Assembly (NCBI GenBank): GCA_964016885.1
Contig: OZ024740.1
Location: 298,473,525 to 298,537,524 of the forward strand
Length of the DNA: 64,000 nucleotides
DNA from: Eledone cirrhosa
Taxonomy: Eukaryota; Mollusca; Cephalopoda; Octopoda; Eledonidae
Direction of reading: 5' to 3'
The position numbers were made by a program, and so were the translations under genes. The notes beneath the pieces were generated by a model, which was not told where the DNA came from, did not search any database, and was given only the letters and a program-made list of their open reading frames with translations. This document shows, in pieces, positions 20,451 to 31,949 of the stretch. Position 1 is the stretch's first letter, and each line of letters begins with the position of its first letter.

Positions 20451-22659
20451 AGAAGATAACTTACTTTGTATAGATGTTATGCTATACTGTTTGTTCTTAT
20501 ATTTTCTTTTTGAGTATCACTAACAATTGCCATTAGGTTTTTGTTTTCTTTCTCCAGCTAAAAGAGAAATCTCAATTTCTCATTTACATGTTCCAGCTGA
20601 TAAGCTGAGGCTATGCTGGTATTATAGTATTTTTACTACTGGACAGATTGATTTCTCTGAAAATTTTCAGTATTAGAGAAAAGACTAATTTTTCATGCAA
20701 TGCTGTTTTGTACTTTTCAAGAATGTTTTGCTAATGCAGTTTCATGTACTGGAAGTTAAAAGTTAAACATGTGAATTAATTTTGTGAGATGAATTCTTAA
20801 TTTGCTAAAATTTCTTTTCATTGAGTCATTAACTTTTACTGCTATGTTTTTGTTTTCTCCAGATAAAAAGAAAATTTCTATTAGATTCTTATATAAGATG
20901 TTTTATCAATATTGAAAACCATCCATCCTTTCTATACATAACTTGTCTTCTTTTTGAAGATAACTTTTCAGTGAATGTTATCTTTTCTTTATCAAGAAAA
21001 CTTAATTTTTATTACTGTAGCAGATAGAGTGAACAGTTTTAGTTTTAATTGACAATACACTATTCACTGACATAATTCCCCATTAGTATACATTGTAGGC
21101 AGAACTTGGACAATGTTGCTTGACCAGCTAGCTATCATAACCTCAAATCAGATCTTATTCTCTTAAACTCTTAACATCTTGTACCACATAACACCACATT
21201 AGCAAGACAGTCTTCCAAAGTACAAAACAGCACTATCTATTCTTATACTACACATTTTCCCAATGAACTGTTCACCAGTAAAGTTACTATAAACATTTGA
21301 ATTAACAAACCTGCTAAATCATTACAAGATGTTAAGGGATAAAGCATAAAGAACACATTAGATAATGTAGTTCTAGATACTCATAAAAATATGGAATGCT
21401 GATGGATGGAATGCTTTTGATCATATGCCTGCTAAATTAGGGTTGACTTGGAGCTAAACAAATACATCAGCAACTGTACTGCCTATCAAGGTAACTTTTG
21501 TGTTTCTATGCAATATGAATATGGATATAAAACAAACCCTTTGGAATATGGATATAAAACAAACCCTTTGGAAAGAAAACAAATAGCGAAAAGGGACAAA
21601 GATGCCATTGAAAAAAGATAAATAAACAGAGGAAAGAATGTAAATGTGAAAAAGGTGATGAGGTGACAATTTGAGAATCCCAATATGAATGAAATCAATT
21701 GGTATATGCTATGGAAGATACTCAGGCGTAGAATATTCAAAGAGAAATCAATACCTGGAAACAACAATTGGTTCATGCTAATGAAGTCACTGCTGAAAGA
21801 ATTGCTCAAAGACTAACTTTTACAAATACAATGGCACAATTTTGAAGAAATATGCATTAAAGAAGAGAAAATCTGTTTGCCGGAGTAGCAGTGAAATCAT
21901 CTTCCTATCATCCTATCCTTGATACTTCCATGAAGTTGATGAGGAATCAAAAAAACCTGAAAGCTATACTAAAGATGGTTTTCTACAAGTGGGCAGACAT
22001 CAATTATGAATGAATTTGTTTTAATGTTAAGCATGTCTCTAAATTGAAGAGCTGAAGAGTGGCTCAACTATACAAAATCTGAAGTCTCACTATTATTGTG
22101 CAAATGGAATATTCAAGCTGCTTTGAATTATTAGAATTCCAGCATTAGTGAATTTGACCCCAATCCACTCTGAATTTTATCAAAAAACATTTGTAGTTAC
22201 ACTACAGTATTAAATTTTACTTCAAATGGGGAAAACTGTTATTGAGAGCTAGCTTCTAACAGAATAATACATTTTTTTCTGATCAACAAATACACATTAA
22301 GCCCCATTTCAGTGAACAGAGCCTGATAATTCTACAGAGAATGTATAAGTGGAGTGAATATTTAAACATTTACATACCATATATCATATCACTTAACATT
22401 TGTGACCTAAATAGCTATATTTGTAGGTGTGTTGTGCTTCCATCTTCTTTCATTGAGAGACCTAGGTTTTACAAACAACATTTTCACAACGTAACAAACA
22501 TTGTTCACCACTATACTACCCCAGATCATCTGTTCATTACTTTAACATGTACTTCAAATTGGTTTGAAATTTTTGCTCAGCTTGTGGTGTATTAAAAACT
22601 GAAAGATCATTTAGATTGATTTTCAAAGTGTTCTATTTGAAGCTGAAGGTGTCTCTCAC
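20451..22659 (+). other. intron sequence, nothing firmly recognised
   Basis: AT-rich. A 27-bp direct tandem duplication lies at about 21524-21572 (ATGGATATAAAACAAACCC twice). No family recognised. Confidence 0.5.
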
Positions 22660-22955
22660 ATGCATCATCATCATCATCATCATCATCATCTATTTTTTCA
22701 CTCTTGCAAGGCTTAGATGGGTTGTCATGCTATGAAACAAGTCAGGTTATGCGACCACATCTTGCTCATATGGATCTGTATTTTGGCTTCGTTTCTAAGG
22801 TTGGATACTCTTCTTAACACCAACCACATTACAGTGTGGATTGGGTGCTTTTTATCATGGCACCAAAATGACGATCCAACAGGGTGGACTGGATGTTTTT
22901 TTGTCATGTCACCAGCACGACTACCTTAGAGGGTGGACTGGGTGCTTTTAAAACA
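22660..22955 (-). mobile_element. RTE-type tail
   Basis: Starts with (ATC)n at 22664-22690, then degraded TGCAAGGCTTAGATGGGTTG, AACACCAACCACATTACAG, and three tail modules to about 22950. Confidence 0.82.
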
Positions 22956-23630
22956 TTTTTTTTTCAAGTTCAGGAACAACAAAAACCTTTCACTGCAGAT
23001 GATTTCAATATTTGTTTCTCCAGAATTTATACAAAATGATCTGTGACTGTTGGAAACTACTTGAAGTAGGATTAATGGAGTCCTTGCAAATATTACTGTC
23101 TCATAGGAAATACTATTAGCAAGATAAATGTACAAAAAGGTACCCAAAAGATTACCAGCAGCAAAACTTAGAGGGAATCACTGGTTACCCACTACATCAA
23201 CACAGACCTGGTATACAGCTAGTGAAGAATGATTTCACACATGATCATCGATATATTGTACTATACAATTTTTGGATCAGCAAAATATAAACTGTGCACA
23301 TGGATTTTGAAATATTTCATCAATTGTGTCCTTAACATATATCTACAAGTATGCCCAGATAGAATCACTGCTGAGTTACAGAATAACAATATTGAACGAG
23401 AGGAGTTATGTATATTAATTAATTTCAATACAGTTATTTCTAACATCCTTCTGTTATGCAATTAGCAATTCATTGTGAAAAAGAATAATGGATATTAATT
23501 GAGAATAGTGGAAATGGGCAATGATGTGCATTGGATAGAAATCTTGAGACAACTGACACCCAGTAGTTTAATGCAATCATTTAGATGGATGTGTTAAAGC
23601 TGTATTTTATGTCAATATCTCATAACACAA
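22956..23630 (+). other. intron sequence, nothing recognised
   Basis: AT-rich, no motif or repeat family recognised. Confidence 0.55.
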
Positions 23631-24060
23631 TCATCATCCATCATCCTTTTTACACCTGCATTTCCATGCCTGCATGGGTTGGATGGGTCTTTTCTGGCAC
23701 AGCTTCCCTCCACACATTCTTTTTATCATCTCCTCTGTGAGGTTTAGTGTTTTGAGCTCAATCTCACCACTTCTGCCTAAATTTTTCTTGCTTCCTTCCA
23801 CTTAGAAATCCTAGCACTTCTTCACCAAATGATCATCATCCATATGCATCACATGGCTGTACCAGCACAGTCTTCTCTCTTACACACTGCATTTGATACC
23901 TTTTATACTTAATTTCTCTCTCAGTATATCCATGCTCCACCAGTCATGCACATTGTTACACATCCATTAGAGCATGCTTGCTTTATTTATCTTCAGCTTA
24001 CATGTGCTCTGCATTTACTGCCCATGTTTCTCTTTCATGCAGCATCGCACTTCACACATA
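23631..24060 (-). mobile_element. RTE-like LINE, old C-terminal fragment
   Basis: After a TGCATGGGTTGGATGGGTC tail, the minus strand has degraded counterparts of the C-terminal coding block: ATCATCCATATGCATCACATG corresponds to the HVMRM region and CATGTTTCTCTTTCATGCAGC to the MLHGSE region. Many stops; older than the copies at 12.3, 26.4 and 31.6 kb. Confidence 0.72.
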
Positions 24061-24572
24061 ATGTTTGAAATAAATTCATGAAAAATATGTAAAGAAAATG
24101 TGGTTTTTCAGTTGAAAGAATCTATTTTGTCAACCCTTGAGATTCTGAAAGTATCTACATGATTTTGTTACACAAATCTAAAGCATACTCAATTCAGAAG
24201 CTGAAAAATGCTGGTGGATAGTAATGTCAAGTATACAAAGAAGCAGCTTTAAGGATGGTTCTAACTGAGTTTGATGATCAACTTTATAGACAATGATGCC
24301 TTTGAATTTGGAACCTGTCCTGTGCCTCAAATGTGAGATCTATTTATTTTAATATTGCTGTTTTAGGAAATCTCATATCAGAATATCATCAACTGAAACA
24401 TTCTAAGAGTTAGGATGAACATTTAGAGAGATCTGTTATTACTGATTTCCAAACTTCTCAAAAATGGAACAGTCCTTTATCAGTTCATCCCAGAGTTGAC
24501 TGTATCAAATACATCAGAATATTTTGAGTCACTTCCTGGCATTATCAACAATCTACAGAGAACTGAAGCAAA
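24061..24572 (+). other. intron sequence, nothing recognised
   Basis: AT-rich and without recognised motifs. Confidence 0.55.
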
Positions 24573-24803
24573 TAATAATAATTTCTACTTTAGGCACAAG
24601 GCCAGCAATTTGAAGGGGAGGAGAAAGTCGATTCAATTGACCTCAGTACTCACTGGTGCTTTATTTTATCGACCCTGTGAGGATGAAAGGCAAAACTAAC
24701 CTTGGTGGCAAAGTGAACTCAGAACATAAAGGACTGTAACTCTCTGCTGCGAAGCATGGTGTCTGACGCTCTACCGATACTGCCAAACCATTGCCCTACT
24801 GAA
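24573..24803 (-). mobile_element. tRNA-derived SINE, family 1
   Basis: Minus-strand copy with AAT tail, TTTAGGCACAAGGCCAGCAA, a variant insert (GGGGAGGAGAAAGTCGATTC) before the TTTATTTTATCGACCC block, and a tRNA head ending CTACCGATACTGCCAAACC. The insert marks a subfamily shared with the copies at 48.1 and 62.2 kb. Confidence 0.9.
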
Positions 24804-25700
24804 GCAAATAATAATAAAAAAACAAAACAGAGCATTTAATGAAAAGTAACGCACATACTTTTGACATCTTACTGGCTGCTATATAAAGTAACAACCCAGG
24901 TTCAAATATTTTCTTTCCTGCTTCTGGCAGCTTAAGAAAGAGATATTTCAACCAAATACTTATTGAGTATACTGAAGCATTTTTGGACCAACTAATTCCT
25001 GTTGATGCATTTATTGGACTGGTTGCTTTCTTCTACACAAATGGTTTTGCAGCTTATTTAACTTTCCACATTCTAATATCCATTGACGTGAATTCTGTTT
25101 GCAGTATTCATGTCAACAGCAAACTGGCAAACATAATTCATGACTGATTTTATGCATTGAGATGAACCACCATAAATGTCAAGCTATGTGTATGAAGCTG
25201 ATTGTTTGTACATTTTGAGATCATTTACAAAATGATTTACCTTTTGGTGGCATGGTCACTGTGTTTCTAAGTGATTTTCAACAAATACTTCCTATCTTAA
25301 AGATAGCTGGCAGAGCTAATATCATGAACATAGTTATGTCTCTCTCCTCACTTTGAATAATGAATCTGAAACTTACTATAAATGACTACAGAATAAAGAA
25401 GACCATAACTTGACTGATTATTTGCTTCATGTTGGTGATAAGAGATGACAGCCAGACTCTGATGACAAGATTGAGTTTGATAATGAGACATAAGTACTGT
25501 GCCGTGTGGACCCCCATTTTCACATAATAGTGAGAGATGGGAAGAGCTGTTTGGCTGGCATATATGTGTATATTTCACAGACAATGTTGAATGCACAGCT
25601 ATGAAAGCAAGGAAAAACATGAGGTGAGCATGCACTATTGATATTGAATATGTTATATTAGCTTGAATGTCAAAGCACAAATGTACTGAAGTGACATGTG
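24804..25700 (+). other. intron sequence, nothing recognised
   Basis: AT-rich. No coding feature or known repeat seen. Confidence 0.55.
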
Positions 25701-25850
25701 ATCATCATCATCTTTCTCATCATCATCATCATTTAATGTCCATTTTTCCATGCTAGCATGAGTAAGACGAGTTGTCCAGATGTGAGCCAAGCCAGAGCAG
25801 ATGACTGTCTCCAGCTCAATGATAGTTGGGTGAAAAAGTTTCATGCAATT
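25701..25850 (-). mobile_element. RTE-type tail, short
   Basis: ATC repeats at 25703-25733, TCCATTTTTCCATGCTAGC and a decayed GAGTTGTCCAG follow. Only the last part of the tail is clear. Confidence 0.75.
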
Positions 25851-26003
25851 TTAGTGGAAGAAAATTTCAAAAAGGGAAGAAGTAATGAGAGCTGATTTCA
25901 AGCTGTTGAATTTCATATAGAAAATGGTGAAAGGTTGTGATGATTCGAAATATGCTATGTTAAATTGGACACAATCAATTCATGCTAGCATGGAAAAATA
26001 GAT

Positions 26004-26226
26004 TTAACCCTTTAGCATTACTCTATATTTACTATTGTATTTTCATGGTAAACACTTTATTTCACATAATAATTTCACATAATATTGAATCTATGTGATT
26101 TTGATATTATTTATTTTGAGAACAATACCTTAACATAAGTATGAGCAGCCAGTTATTGCCGGTTTGAACAGAAGGAGGTGTGAGAATTTTGGTTGGATAC
26201 AGCTGGTTTAAATGCTAAAGGGTTAA
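26004..26226 (-). mobile_element. piggyBac-like MITE
   Basis: TTAA-bounded: TTAACCCTTTAGCATTACTC at the left and AATGCTAAAGGGTTAA at the right. The two ends are inverted repeats of each other over about 16 bp, the clearest TIR pair among these copies. 223 bp. Confidence 0.82.
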
Positions 26227-26410
26227 AAATGATAATCTGTGTGTGTTTGAGAACATGTAACTCTTAATCCTTTTGATACCAACCTGTCCAAAACCAGCTC
26301 TGGTTCTATGAAACAAAACCATTCATTTTAAAGAGTTCTATCGGCATTAAAATCTTCCAACATAATTTGATATAAGAACCATTTATTACCTTAATTACCA
26401 TATATTACCA

Positions 26411-28067
26411 TATAAGTACCTAGCTAAAGGTAAACCCCTCTACTTAGCTTTTGTCGACTTGGAGAAAGCCTTCGACAGAGTCCCCCGCTCCATTATCTGG
26501 TGGGCTCTTAGAAAACTAGGCGTTGACGAATGGCTTGTGAGGGCTATACAAGCCATGTATAAAGAAACAGTCAGCAAGGTTAGAATTAACAACGAATATA
26601 GTGAAGAGTTTAGCGTAAAAGTTGGCGTCCATCAGGGCTCCGTTCTCAGCCCCCTACTATTTATTATTGCCCTTCAGGCTATAACAGAGGAGTTCAAGAC
26701 CGGCTGCCCATGGGAACTCCTATACGCAGACGACCTGACACTCATAGCGAAATCAATGGCCGAGCTAGAGAAGAAATTCCAAACATGGAAGCACGGCCTA
26801 GAGTCAAAAGGACTTAAAATTAACCTGGCTAAGACTAAAGTTCTAGTTTGTAGGAAAGAAAACAAGGCGGCGGTCCCTTCTGGGAAATGGTCGTGCTCGG
26901 TGTGTAGGAAAGGCGTAGGTAGAAACTCCATTTTATGTCCTAAATGCAAAGTATGGGTGCATAAAAGATGTAGTGGGATCACAGGTAAGCTAACTAAGAA
27001 CATAGATTTTACATGTGGCCGGTGTTCTGGTGCAATAAGTAGCAGCAAGTGCCCACAAAATACTAGCTCTTTCAATTGCGCAGAGGGTTCTATAGAAATA
27101 GTGGACAGCTTCCGTTACCTGGGCGATAAAATCAGCAGTGGGGGAGGGTGCTCTGAAAGTACAGTAGCTAGAGTCAGAACTGGTTGGAAAAAGTTCAGAG
27201 AGCTTATACCACTATTAGCTGCTAAAGGGTTCTCCCTAAAAATGAAAGGCAGGTTGTACGATGCCTGCATACGAACAGCAATGTTGCATGGCAGTGAGAC
27301 CTGGGCATTGTGTGCAGAGGATATACGCAGACTAGAGAGGAACGAAGCTTGCATGCTCTGCTGGATGTGTAACAGTAATATACGTGAACGGCAAAGCATA
27401 AACGAACTAAGGAAAAAATTAGAGATAAGAGGGATCAGATGTTGTTTACTCGAGAGAAGGCTACGTTGGTATGGACACGTGATGCGCATGAAAGTCGATA
27501 GCTGTATAACAAAGTGCAGGGCAATAAAGATAGACGGTAGCCACGGAATAGGCAGACCTAAAAAAATCTGGGACGAGCTGATAAACTCCGACCTCACACA
27601 CTTACACCTCTCCAAGACAATGTCACTGGACCGAGACCTTTGGCGGTACTCAGTAACAGAGAAGACCCGCCTTACCTAAATACATAGTAAAACCTACTCC
27701 AGCCAGTAGGCATCTCTAACAAAATACACCCCGTCCCACCACCACCACCACCCCCACCCCATCCACACCACCCCGTTCTATGTAAAGTTATGTTGGTGCC
27801 GCGCCATCCAGGCCGAAACAAATGAGATCGTGTAGGTGTCACGACAAAAAACACACAGTCCACGCTGTAATGTGGCCGTGTAGGCAACACGGTAAAAACC
27901 TCCCAGACCCACACTGTAAATGTGGTTGGTGTTAGGAAGGGCATGCAACTGTAGAAAACCCGCCAGACAGTCCTATGCAAGCAAGACAATCACTCTTGCC
28001 TCAAGTGGGACTACCCCCGTCCAAACCCATGCAAGCGTGGAACACAGACGTTAAACGTTGATGATGA
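26411..28067 (+). mobile_element. RTE-like LINE copy 2, 5-prime truncated, open RT region
   Basis: Coding part 26414-27679, then a 3-prime UTR of about 390 bp (tail modules, AAGGGCATGCAACTGTAG, ACCCATGCAAGCGTGGAAC) and a short GATGATGATT end at about 28067. Truncated within the RT domain. Inserted into a MITE. Confidence 0.92.
26414..27679 (+). CDS. RTE-like LINE RT / PHD / C-terminal frame, N-truncated but uninterrupted
   Basis: An uninterrupted frame of about 420 codons runs from the truncation point (KYLAKGKPLYLAFVDLEKAF) to a stop at 27679. It keeps the first RT aspartate (FVDLEKAFDRVP), the GVHQGSVLSPLLF motif, the catalytic YADDLTLI, a C4HC3 finger of spacing C-x2-C-x10-C-x2-C-x4-H-x2-C-x14-C-x2-C, and the C-terminal LRWYGHVMRM block. 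The internal ATG at 26459 is not a natural start; translation of the full element would begin far upstream in the missing APE endonuclease. It copies RNA by target-primed reverse transcription in full-length relatives; this truncated copy cannot do so by itself. Confidence 0.88.
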   Translation, partial: KYLAKGKPLYLAFVDLEKAFDRVPRSIIWWALRKLGVDEWLVRAIQAMYKETVSKVRINNEYSEEFSVKVGVHQGSVLSPLLFIIALQAITEEFKTGCPWELLYADDLTLIAKSMAELEKKFQTWKHGLESKGLKINLAKTKVLVCRKENKAAVPSGKWSCSVCRKGVGRNSILCPKCKVWVHKRCSGITGKLTKNIDFTCGRCSGAISSSKCPQNTSSFNCAEGSIEIVDSFRYLGDKISSGGGCSESTVARVRTGWKKFRELIPLLAAKGFSLKMKGRLYDACIRTAMLHGSETWALCAEDIRRLERNEACMLCWMCNSNIRERQSINELRKKLEIRGIRCCLLERRLRWYGHVMRMKVDSCITKCRAIKIDGSHGIGRPKKIWDELINSDLTHLHLSKTMSLDRDLWRYSVTEKTRLT

Positions 28068-28168
28068 TTATCTAAATGAAATAATAATTTTAGTAAATCC
28101 TTCAAATTCTTCATTAATTAATTGAAATATAGTGTATTTCATAAGAAATATGGTAATGAAAAGGTTAA

Positions 28169-28884
28169 GTATGTACCACAAACACATATTTCACTGGTGT
28201 AAGCAATGACAGTACCATCATTTTAATGAGTTTTGTGAGCTTGCAGTGTTGAGTCCTAGCCTTCCTGTGAGTATAGCCTGGAGAAGACACTGGACAACTA
28301 TTCTTCCTTGAGTACACAAAGATTAGGGTTTTATGACAAAATATACAGTGCTATTCACCACCCCACACTCTCAATAATGGAAAAATGTTGCAATAATGAA
28401 AAAATGTGAAGTAGAATGAGGAAGGTGTTAGCTTCTTGATCAATAATTCAGGACTATGAGTCCTACTATTAGTGTTTTACTGTACTTTGAACAAGGGTCT
28501 CAGACCTTTTTTCTTCCTTCTCATCTAACTGTAGGACACGTAAGCAAAACAGGATAACTTTATGTTGTTTTGCTGAATTAATTTGGAAATTAGTGTGGCT
28601 TTGTGGTTCATAGTGCTGTGAATAAATCTTTTTGAATAGAAATGATAAGAAAAAGGAAGAAAGAGAGAAATAGACATTAACTTGTGTTTGATGTTTATGG
28701 TAGTGATGAAAGTATAAAGAGATAAAAAATTCTTTGCATATGTGTAAACTATGAAAAAATAAAATGTCAAAGAAAATTGCCTGAAAACATGAAATTAGCG
28801 CTATTCTTGCAATGTTTTCTCCTTTTGGCAATATCTTTTGAATACTGTACCAGCTTTATATAGAATTAAATTCATTGTCGCTGC
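28169..28884 (+). other. intron sequence, nothing recognised
   Basis: AT-rich. Short antisense frames at 28469-28831 lack recognisable motifs. Confidence 0.55.
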
Positions 28885-29000
28885 CATCATCATCATCATC
28901 ATCATGTTTCAACAGTACATCTTCTATTTTAGTGTCTATTTTTTTTTTCATGTTGGCATGGGTTAGAAAGGTCTGCTGGACCATATTTGGCACAACTTCA
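28885..29000 (-). mobile_element. RTE-type tail, short and decayed
   Basis: An (ATC)n run at 28886-28906 followed by TTTTCATGTTGGCATGGGTTAG. Little else is preserved. Confidence 0.65.
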
Positions 29001-29278
29001 AATGTATATAATATTGGCACACATTGTGTTGGTACTGATTGACTGAAGTGTAGAGGGAATCTTTCCCCTATCCACCCTGCTATTAGGGCAGGTGTAATTA
29101 GAGCAAATATTAAAGAGTTTCATGCTGTTCTTATTTGGTCAACTTCATATTCAGATAACTTAGAAACTAATTGCTGTAGTTAGAATAGTTTAAGTACTTC
29201 TTAGTTTTAATCAAATTACCAAAAGATCATCTGTCTATTTGAAAGTAGAAAACAGCAAAACAATAGGTATTTACGTCC

Positions 29279-29330
29279 TCATCATCATCATTTCATTTTA
29301 CGTCCGCTTTTCCCCTGCTTGCAAGGGTGT
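29279..29330 (-). mobile_element. SINE family 2 / RTE tail, 52 bp
   Basis: Only the final part is left: ATCATCATCATTTCATTTTA, CGTCCGCTTTTCCCCTGC and TTGCAAGGGTG. It matches the ends of the family-2 SINEs at 54010 and 58246. Confidence 0.8.
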
Positions 29331-29640
29331 ATTTATAAAATCCTATTTTAAGTGTAAATATGTAGGCTAGAACTTAAAGCCATTTTAGATACTCTATTTA
29401 GCGGAGACTGTGGCTATAAGTTTAGAGTATCGGACTACTGGCCACCACATGTCCATAAGCTCAGACCTTTCTTTAGCAATTATTAGATTATGGTCATAGT
29501 GAAGACATTATTACTTTGCATATCTGAGTGTATGCATATTTCATGGTGAGTGATTAGTATGTGAAGAACATTAAGCTGTAAAATGTAATTTTCTCCAGCA
29601 ATTTGCAAATGTTTAAATTTGCAATAGAAAAAAAACAATA
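29331..29640 (+). other. intron sequence, nothing recognised
   Basis: AT-rich, no recognised feature. Confidence 0.5.
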
Positions 29641-29968
29641 ACATATAATAATTGTTTCTACTTTAGGCACAAGGCCAGCAATTATCCTAGTGTATTACTG
29701 GTACTTTATTTTATCGACCCCCGTAAGGATGAAAGGCAAAGTTAACCTCGGCGGGATTTGAACTCAGATCATACCATATAATAATGAATGAATAAATGCA
29801 AAGTAAAACGGGATTTGAACTCAGACAATAACATATAATAATTGTTTCTACTTTTGACACAAGGCCAGTGTATTACCCAGTGTATTACTGGTACTTTATT
29901 TTATCGATCCCATAAGGATGATATTTTATCGACCCCATCTAATAATGAATGAATAAATGCAAAGTAAA
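29641..29968 (-). mobile_element. two partial SINE family 1 copies in a local duplication
   Basis: Partial copies at about 29648-29770 and 29830-29940. Both are flanked by the same AATGAATGAATAAATGCAAA block (about 29784 and 29945). This indicates that one insertion plus its flank was duplicated in tandem, and that the second copy then decayed. Confidence 0.8.
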
Positions 29969-31213
29969 ACTTTCTACACTTGCTCCCAGGAAAATAAGTC
30001 ATCACACTACTAATCTGAATCTTTAAAATCTTATTTTCTATAATGTTACATTGTCCTTAGGGAACCAATATCATCTATGTGTAATAGGCTTTAGTTAACC
30101 CAGCTGATAAGAAATGTCATTCTTACTTAATGCTTGAAAGGTTTGCATCAGAAAGTATTAAAGCTCTGAGCAATTCTTGCAAGTATCAAAAATATTCAAA
30201 GAAAATGTGAAATAATGTATGTCAAATGTTTATAAAGTGCCATCAATTTTATTCAAATATATATCCATTAATTATACAAATGTTTGACCTGTTTGCCAGT
30301 GCTGTTACTTAATTTGGGTGAGTTAATTATTTCTGTAGATGAAATCAGTGATAGCATTGTACCTCAGGTTCCAAGAATATAGAAGTTGTTGTGGATCACA
30401 AATGAATTTGCAAATTGAACTTTCTATAGAAAGTTCTCTATTGTGTTTTGGTAGTGAAAAATTAACTTGAAAACAGTACTGTATTGGGGAAGATCAGGGT
30501 GATCTTATAAAGAAACAGTAAGGGGAGACCTGGACAATTTTCAACCTAACTAAAGAGATAAGACAGTATTGAGACATTTGGAAGGATAAGGTATAGCAAA
30601 ACCATCCAACCCATACCGGTATGGAAAAATGTAATAGTGGTGGTGATGTTTAAATGTATAATTAAGATTAATGTAACTGTCTGTTACGAAACTAGTGTAA
30701 TTCAGCATTATCAGCTATTACAGATTTTGTTCTTTTTGTATTCTTGAATCTTTTAATCTGAGAAGAGTTGGATTTAAAGTTAGTGTATGTCTTTGGAAGA
30801 AATCTATTCTTAAATATCTGCTTCGTTCTAAAGACTTTCATATTTCTAAAGCGGAAACCATTCTTTACAAGTAAGATTCGACTTGAAACGACAGTTTACT
30901 AAATTAGCTGCCAAGACAAGACAAATCTTTTTCTTTTCCATTCTTCCATTATAACTGAAAATAAATTAATCTAATCCATGCCTGGATTTTCTCCTCATGG
31001 ATTTAAGTTTCACAAGTACTCATTGTAAATTGATGTTTGTTTTGCTTAATGTATCTAATGGAATCTCTAAAGTAGAGTCAAATTTAGTGCTATCAACTGC
31101 CAACTAGAACAGTTTATATAGTGGCTCATCAAATATAAGTACTTTACATTTTCATTTGTTACTTTAAATATCAAATCCTTTTATTGTTGGGTAGTTTCAC
31201 TTATAGTAGAGTT
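29969..31213 (+). other. intron sequence, nothing recognised
   Basis: AT-rich. A CATACCGGTATGG palindrome at about 30604-30616 may be the last vestige of an RTE tail. No coding feature. Confidence 0.5.
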
Positions 31214-31410
31214 TTAACCCCTTTGTTACCATATTTAACACTGCATTTGATTTTTTAATACTTTTTCCAAATAATTGTGAATTTGAAGGGGTTTAGTGAA
31301 ATAATTAACTTTTTAGTTATTAAACTGATGTTGGGAACAGAACTGTATAAAGGTACTTAAATAAAATTATGTTGGAAGGTTTTTAGATAAATATAAAGTT
31401 TTAAAATAAA
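31214..31410 (-). mobile_element. piggyBac-like MITE, truncated
   Basis: TTAACCCCTTTGTTACCAT at one end, then AAGGTTTTTAGATAAATA toward the other. The second terminus is missing or decayed near 31404. Confidence 0.65.
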
Positions 31411-31419
31411 TCTAATCCA

Positions 31420-31557
31420 TCATTGTTCATGCACATCACATGTCTGGACTAATGCAGTTTTCTTTCCTGCACACCACATCGGATTCTTCTTAAACCTAGT
31501 TTCTCCCTCAGTTCATTCAAACTCTGCCTTTCTCACATTTACATTGCACATCCAATG
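31420..31557 (-). mobile_element. RTE-like LINE, C-terminal fragment (older)
   Basis: CATCACATGTCTGGACTAATG and TTTCTCCCTCAGTTCATTC match the C-terminal coding block (LREKL, HVMRM regions) on the minus strand. The next, younger LINE tail starts immediately after it. Confidence 0.7.
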
Positions 31558-31949
31558 GAGCATCATCATCATCATCATCATCATCGTTTAATGTCCATAT
31601 TCCACACTTGCATGGGTTTGGACGGGAGTTTTCCCACTTGAGGCAAGAGTGGTTGTCTTGCTCGCATAGGACTGTCTGGCGGGTTTTCTACGGCTGGATG
31701 CCCTTCCTAACACCAGCCACATTTACAGTGTGGAACTGGGAGGTTTTTACCGTGTTACCTACACGGCCACATTACAGCGTGGACTGTGTGTTTTTTGTCG
31801 TGACACCTACACGACCTCATTTATTTCGGCCTGGATGTTGTGGTACCAACATAACTTTACATAGAAAGTTGTAGATGGGGTGGGGGTAGTGGGACGGGGG
31901 TGTATTTTGTTAGAGGTGCCTACTGACTGTAGTAGGTTTTACTTTGTAT

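Larger units (their letters stand above)
26274..28168 (+). mobile_element. piggyBac-like MITE split by an RTE insertion
   Basis: The left half (26274 to about 26410) begins TTAATCCTTTTGATACCAAC and carries AAAACCAGCTCTGGTTC. The right half (about 28069-28168) carries CAAATTCTTCATTAATTAAT and ends AATGAAAAGGTTAA. Together they give one standard MITE; the RTE copy at 26411-28067 lies between, so the LINE is the younger insertion. Confidence 0.85.
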
